Shown here: piece after piece, positions 59,972 through 64,000 of the stretch
How the letters are laid out: each line of letters starts with the position of its first letter
Numbering within the stretch: the stretch's first letter is position 1
Source: an uncultured Anaerofilum sp.
GTDB lineage: Bacteria > Bacillota > Clostridia > Oscillospirales > Ruminococcaceae
Direction of reading: 5' to 3'
DNA: 64,000 nucleotides
NCBI GenBank assembly: GCA_944385935.1
Contig: CALWZC010000001.1
Span: 124,001-188,000, forward strand
The notes under the pieces: model-generated
The model's database searches: none
What the model saw: only the letters and a program-made list of their open reading frames with translations
What the model was told of the DNA's origin: nothing
Position numbers and translations under genes: made by a program

Positions 59972-62077
59972 ATGAAAAAGCTATGTAGCGTAATTTGTGC
60001 AGCAAGTGTTGCCCTTTCGCTGGCAGTGCCTGCCTTTGCAACAGAGCAAACCAGCATTTTGGGCAGTACCCCCGGCGAGGTTGCAGTAGTGGAAGAACTG
60101 TTGAAAAACCCAGAGGCAACCGCAACCCCAGCCCCCAGTGAGGCAACCCCCGGCGAAGTGGAAACCAGCGAGGAAGACAGCAACACAGCAGAGATAACCG
60201 AAAGCGTGGAAATTAACGAAACCAATTTTCCCGACCCCATTTTCCGCCAGTATATAGCAGATAACTTCGATACTGACAAGGATGGTGTGCTTTCCAAAGA
60301 GGAGATTGCAAGGGTTACAACTATAAGAGTGAATGGCAATTATAGTGAGCTGAAAAGTCTAAAGGGAATTGAGTTTTTTACAGAGTTGACAATGTTAGAT
60401 TGCGGCAACACCCAAATTAGTGAGTTGGATGTGAGCAAGAATGTGCTACTCGAAAGTTTGAATTGCTACAATAGCCAAATTAGTGAGTTAGATGTGAGCA
60501 AGAATGTGAACCTGCAGAGTTTGTCTTGTGGCGATACCCAAATTAGTAAGTTGGATTTGAGCAAGAATGTGCTACTCGAAAGTTTGGATTGCTACAATAG
60601 CCAAATTAGTGAGTTAGATGTGACCAAGAATGTGAACCTGCAGATTTTGTATTGTTCCAACACTCAAATTAGTGAGTTGGATGTAAGCAAGAATGTGAAC
60701 TTGCAGAGTTTGAGTTGCCACAGCACCCAAATCAGTGAATTAAACCTGAGCAACAATAAGGAATTGCGGTCTTTGACATGTTATGGTACATTGTTGAACC
60801 AACTTGATTTGACTCAGCAAAAATCTATATCGGATGTTGCTCAAAGCGTATTTGCGGTAAAATTGGAAGGTGAAATAAAACCGAGTGGTATGCCTTTTGT
60901 TAGGATTGACTATTCAACATATAGTTATAATCCAGAAACTGGAAAAGGTGAGTGGTTTGACCATAGCAAAACATATGATGTGTATACAGATACTTTTTCC
61001 ATTAAGGAAAAAGCCCCCATGTTTGATGCAACAAAGGTGCAAAATATAAAGGTAAGTAATGGGGCAATATGGAATCCAGAAACCGGAGCCATTGAGAATA
61101 TTAAAAATGGCAAAACAGAGGTAAGCTACCAGTATGTTGCTAGTGGTGTAATAGTAGGAGCCTCTGAAACAACACCTGTTTTAGCAAGTATTAAGTTTAC
61201 ATTGGAGAAGAAAGAAGCACCAGCCCCCACTGCAACTCCAGCCCCCACAGCACAACCCACCGCAACACCAGCACCTACTGCGCAGCCCAGCGCAACCCCT
61301 GCCCCCACCAGTGCACCTGTGCCTACTGCAACCCCAGCCCCCACAGCACAACCTACTGCAACCCCTGTGCCTACTGGCGCACCTGTACCCACTGCTACCC
61401 CAGTACCCGGAACCCCCGGCGAGATTACTGGCGATAAGGCAGACCAACTGTTGAAAGACCCCAACAATACCCAGTTGGCAAATGAGATTGTTACCCAGAT
61501 TAACTACGAAAGATACATGAATGTAACCAGCAAGGTTGCCACTGCTGTGGCAAATGCCATCAGATACAACCCCATGAACTTGGGAGCAAGCAAAGATGGC
61601 ATTCAGTTTGGTGCAACCCTGCACAAGGACAACAGCGGCTTTGTTTTGGTACCCGAAAGCGCAGCCATTGAGGGCAACCGTGCACAGGTATCCTTGCACT
61701 TTGAAGATGGTAAGGGCAATGTTGTACAGCCAAAACTGGGCGGTTTGGTTACTGTAAAAATTGCCGGAAAAACCATGCCTGCCGGTGATTATGTACTGGT
61801 AGGAGAGGGCAACCGCATGATTGACAGTGTAACTGTAACCACCGTAGGCAATGACACTGTGATTAGCTTCTGGGCACCTCACTTTAGTACCTATGCTATC
61901 GTTCCCCGTTCTGCTTATGTAGCCCCCTCGGATAACAACAATGGTGGCGGCACAGTAGGCAACCCCATTAAAGCAACCGGCTTGGATATGAGCATGGCTT
62001 TGATGGGTGTAGTGGCAATGGCTGGCGTGGCTGTAGTTGGCGGCGCAGCAGTTGCAAAAAAAGCGAAAAAAGACTAA
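59972..62077 (+). CDS. Surface leucine-rich-repeat protein (internalin J-like repeats)
   Basis: 701 residues. Signal peptide with likely cleavage after AFA (residue 23). EF-hand-like loop DTDKDGVLSKEE at 100-111. Residues ~139-285 hold seven 21-residue LRRs of the pattern LxxLxCxxTQISELDVSKN, a Cys-ladder type like internalin J. A stalk of ATPAP/TAQPT repeats covers ~416-480, then a beta-rich domain (~490-650). The C-terminus NPIKATG, a hydrophobic helix and KKAKKD resembles a degenerate cell-wall sorting signal. Probably displayed on the cell surface for adhesion; ligand unknown. Start follows AATGGAGG. Promoter carries a 43-T tract; the gene is bracketed by 80-bp repeats. Confidence 0.9.
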   Translation: MKKLCSVICAASVALSLAVPAFATEQTSILGSTPGEVAVVEELLKNPEATATPAPSEATPGEVETSEEDSNTAEITESVEINETNFPDPIFRQYIADNFDTDKDGVLSKEEIARVTTIRVNGNYSELKSLKGIEFFTELTMLDCGNTQISELDVSKNVLLESLNCYNSQISELDVSKNVNLQSLSCGDTQISKLDLSKNVLLESLDCYNSQISELDVTKNVNLQILYCSNTQISELDVSKNVNLQSLSCHSTQISELNLSNNKELRSLTCYGTLLNQLDLTQQKSISDVAQSVFAVKLEGEIKPSGMPFVRIDYSTYSYNPETGKGEWFDHSKTYDVYTDTFSIKEKAPMFDATKVQNIKVSNGAIWNPETGAIENIKNGKTEVSYQYVASGVIVGASETTPVLASIKFTLEKKEAPAPTATPAPTAQPTATPAPTAQPSATPAPTSAPVPTATPAPTAQPTATPVPTGAPVPTATPVPGTPGEITGDKADQLLKDPNNTQLANEIVTQINYERYMNVTSKVATAVANAIRYNPMNLGASKDGIQFGATLHKDNSGFVLVPESAAIEGNRAQVSLHFEDGKGNVVQPKLGGLVTVKIAGKTMPAGDYVLVGEGNRMIDSVTVTTVGNDTVISFWAPHFSTYAIVPRSAYVAPSDNNNGGGTVGNPIKATGLDMSMALMGVVAMAGVAVVGGAAVAKKAKKD
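60432..60683 (+). repeat. 126-bp intragenic tandem duplication of LRR pairs
   Basis: The stretch from 60432 recurs at 60558 with few differences (for example the exact GTGCTACTCGAAAGTTTG and CTACAATAGCCAAATTAGTG strings). The basic unit is 63 bp (21 residues), and pairs of units are duplicated as 126 bp, a recent copy-number expansion. Confidence 0.85.
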
Positions 62078-62104
62078 TCCCCATTTTTGAAGAATATCCC
62101 CTTA

Positions 62105-62184
62105 AAAAAATGCGAAAGGCAAGCCGCCTTTCGCATTTTTTGTGTATAAAAGTTTTCGTCCACCTTTTTCAAAAGGTGGAAAAA
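62105..62184. repeat. 80-bp direct repeat, copy B (terminator of LRR gene and of the metal ATPase gene)
   Basis: Second copy of the element at 59712-59791, in the same orientation, 2393 bp away. Its first hairpin ends the LRR gene; the reverse reading has T runs too and serves the convergent P-type ATPase gene. Confidence 0.93.
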
Positions 62185-62190
62185 AGAAAC

Positions 62191-64000
62191 TTATTTTTGC
62201 TCCAGTTTCAAAGCTCGTGTGGCATTGAGAATGGCAATCACTGCTACGCCTACATCAGCAAAAACAGCCTCCCACATATTGGCAAGACCAAAAGCACCCA
62301 TCAGCAAAAACAAGCCTTTGATACCCAAAGCAAACACAATATTTTGGTGAACAATCCTCAATGTTTTGCGGGAAATGTGGATTGCCTGCGAAATTTTGGA
62401 GGGGGAATCATCCATCAATACAACATCAGCCGCCTCAATAGCTGCATCGGAACCCATAGCTCCCATAGCAATGCCAATATCCGAACGGGACAGAACAGGC
62501 GCATCATTGACACCATCGCCTACAAAAGCAAGGTGTTTCCCTTGCTGCCGCTGCAACAAGAGTGCTTCCACAACCTCTACCTTATCCGCCGGCAATAGTT
62601 GGGTGTGTACCTCGTCTAAGCCAAGTTGTTTGGCTACTGCCTCGCCAGTGGCTTTGGTGTCGCCGGTGAGCATTACCATCTTCCGAACCCCTGCTTGACG
62701 CAAGGAGGAAATTGCAGAAGTGGCATCCTCTTTTACTTCGTCGGAAATAATCAGATAGCCCAAATAGTTGCCCTCTTTTGCCACATGAACAACCGTTCCT
62801 GTTTGGGTGGGAGCCTGTACCGAAAGATGGAACTGTTCCATCAACTTGCTGTTGCCCACTACCACATTGCAGCCATCCACTGAGGCCGTAACCCCATAGC
62901 CAGCCAATTCTTTTACTTGGTCAACTCGGTTGGAATCTAGCTCTTTTGCCCATGCAGAGCGCAAAGATTGGGAAATTGGATGGTTGGAATAGCACTCCGC
63001 TAAAGCTGCAACCTCTAACAACTCTTGTGGAGAAACGCCCTCTTGTGGCTGTATGTGAGATACCGAAAAACTGCCCTTGGTAAGAGTACCAGTTTTATCA
63101 AATACCATAATGTCTGTACGGGCTAGAGCCTCTAAGTAGTTGCCACCCTTGACCAAAATACCACAGCGAGAGGCTGCCCCAATGCCTCCAAAAAAGCTGA
63201 GAGGCACCGAAATAACCAAAGCACAAGGACAGGAGATAACCAAGAAAATCAAAGCACGTTCTAGCCAAATTTGCCATTGACCTGTGATAAGGGAAGGAAC
63301 CAACGCCAGCACACAGGCAGAAATAACCACAGCCGGGGTATACCAGCGGGCAAAACGGGTGATAAAGTTTTCGGCTTTGGCCTTTTTTGCGCTGGAGTTT
63401 TCTACCAAATCCAAAATTTTGGAAACGGTAGATTGCTCAAAGGCTTTGGTTACCTGTACTTTCAAAAGTCCAGAGAGATTAACACAGCCACTAATTACTT
63501 CATTGCCTTGCTGTATGTCACGGGGGACAGATTCTCCTGTTAAGGCTGCGGTGTCCAAAGTGGAACTGCCCTCTAAAACAATGCCATCCAAGGGGATTTT
63601 TTCTCCCGGTTGCACAACAATGGTTTGCCCAACCTCAATTTCTTCAGGGTCTACCTGTACCAGTTTGCCATCTTGCAGAATGTTGGCATAGTCGGGGCGA
63701 ATATCCATCAAGGCAGCAATGGACTTTCTGGAGCGACCAACGGCATAGCTTTGGAACAGCTCGCCCACCTGATAAAAGAGCATAACCCCACAGGCTTCTG
63801 TAAAATCACCCAGCACAATTGCCCCTATGGTGGCGATTGCCATTAGAAAGTTTTCGTCAAATATTTGTCCGTTCAAAATGTTGCGGATGGCTTTCCAGAG
63901 TACATCCCAACCAATAAAAAGGTACACTGCCAGAAATAAGATGGTCTTTGCCAAAGGAAATAGGGGAAGAAGGGACACGCCTACAAGACCAACCGCCGCA
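62191..64000 (-). CDS. Heavy-metal P-type ATPase (Zn/Cd/Co type; 5' end outside window)
   Basis: The frame stays open to the window edge. Upstream of a possible GTG at 63978 it reads in frame through hydrophobic codons (AAVGLVGV), so the real start lies outside. From the GTG on there are 595 residues. Motifs: actuator TGES, membrane CPC in SCPCALVISVP, phosphorylation VFDKTGTLTKG, nucleotide-binding HP in SNHPI, and GDGVNDAPVLSRSDIG. A CPC motif with VLMDDSPSKI and DVGVAVIAILNATRAL at the end fits the Zn/Cd/Pb exporter group rather than copper. N-terminal metal-binding domains cannot be seen. Confidence 0.93.
   Translation of the reverse strand, partial: AAVGLVGVSLLPLFPLAKTILFLAVYLFIGWDVLWKAIRNILNGQIFDENFLMAIATIGAIVLGDFTEACGVMLFYQVGELFQSYAVGRSRKSIAALMDIRPDYANILQDGKLVQVDPEEIEVGQTIVVQPGEKIPLDGIVLEGSSTLDTAALTGESVPRDIQQGNEVISGCVNLSGLLKVQVTKAFEQSTVSKILDLVENSSAKKAKAENFITRFARWYTPAVVISACVLALVPSLITGQWQIWLERALIFLVISCPCALVISVPLSFFGGIGAASRCGILVKGGNYLEALARTDIMVFDKTGTLTKGSFSVSHIQPQEGVSPQELLEVAALAECYSNHPISQSLRSAWAKELDSNRVDQVKELAGYGVTASVDGCNVVVGNSKLMEQFHLSVQAPTQTGTVVHVAKEGNYLGYLIISDEVKEDATSAISSLRQAGVRKMVMLTGDTKATGEAVAKQLGLDEVHTQLLPADKVEVVEALLLQRQQGKHLAFVGDGVNDAPVLSRSDIGIAMGAMGSDAAIEAADVVLMDDSPSKISQAIHISRKTLRIVHQNIVFALGIKGLFLLMGAFGLANMWEAVFADVGVAVIAILNATRALKLEQK

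Noticed and set aside
60386-60845. CRISPR array
   Set aside because: The repeats are in-frame 63-bp coding units without unique spacers; they encode LRRs.

Overview
The window looks like chromosomal DNA of an anaerobic, low-to-moderate GC Firmicute of class Clostridia, probably in or near the Oscillospirales. The order is inferred from gene content, not from a marker gene. Supporting signs are strong AGGAGG-type ribosome binding sites, TTGACA/TATAAT promoters, a T-box leader in front of a methionine ABC transporter, a fused FeoA-FeoB iron transporter with its small Cys-rich partner, a zapA-U32 peptidase-dut-DUF4321-maf block, and an mreB-mreC-mreD-PBP2-minD-mgsA block. I see no rRNA, tRNA, CRISPR array, prophage or insertion sequence. 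Almost everything is ordinary housekeeping and transport; the two ends are the accessory parts.

Layout. 1-4460: AT-rich glycan-modification genes (TPR glycosyltransferase cut by the window edge, FkbM methyltransferase, a second SAM methyltransferase). 4710-6407: PAS/GGDEF diguanylate cyclase. 6643-7974: NADP-type glutamate dehydrogenase. 8031-11368: small single genes (pentapeptide repeat protein, cupin, DedA, histidine phosphatase, an unknown protein). 11720-15538: sugar-kinase-like ROK protein divergent from an AraC regulator, then galE. 15663-18291: metNIQ methionine importer under a T-box. 18456-20656: DegV protein and an apparent pyridoxamine kinase-TrmL fusion. 20892-23710: a small helical protein and the feo iron operon. 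24170-26619: polar amino acid ABC importer. 26735-31158: proS, acpP, dapF, galM and a flavin/PNPOx-like protein. 31238-35007: lower glycolysis (gpmI, tpiA, pgk) on the minus strand. 35217-39936: NCS2 purine permease, DUF1576 membrane protein with a coupled small partner, and an SPFH/NfeD pair. 40157-44558: glycogen/maltodextrin breakdown (GH13 enzyme and glycogen phosphorylase). 45041-54952: cell division, nucleotide sanitation and cell-elongation genes. 55166-59692: aspS, an MFS carrier and a MATE exporter. 59712-62184: a surface leucine-rich-repeat protein bracketed by an 80-bp direct repeat. 62191 to the end: a heavy-metal P-type ATPase cut by the window edge.

Working together. galE, galM, the GH13 enzyme, glgP and the gpmI/tpiA/pgk set form a carbohydrate-to-glycolysis theme; mgsA gives an overflow exit from triose phosphate. 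metNIQ, the polar amino acid importer, GDH, dapF and the tRNA synthetases are the nitrogen and amino acid side. mreBCD/PBP2, ZapA and the MinD-like protein are shape and division genes.

Most notable observations. A 43-nt uninterrupted T tract sits one base upstream of a perfect TATAAT in front of the LRR surface protein gene, a layout typical of phase-variable promoters. The same gene is bracketed by near-identical 80-bp repeats and carries 63/126-bp internal repeats. Also notable are the pyridoxamine kinase-TrmL fusion, a MinD-like protein that lacks both the membrane-targeting tail and the MinC/MinE genes, competing hairpins in the proS leader, a terminator-bearing leader with tandem repeats before the purine permease, and operator-like palindromes at the feo and amino acid transporter promoters.
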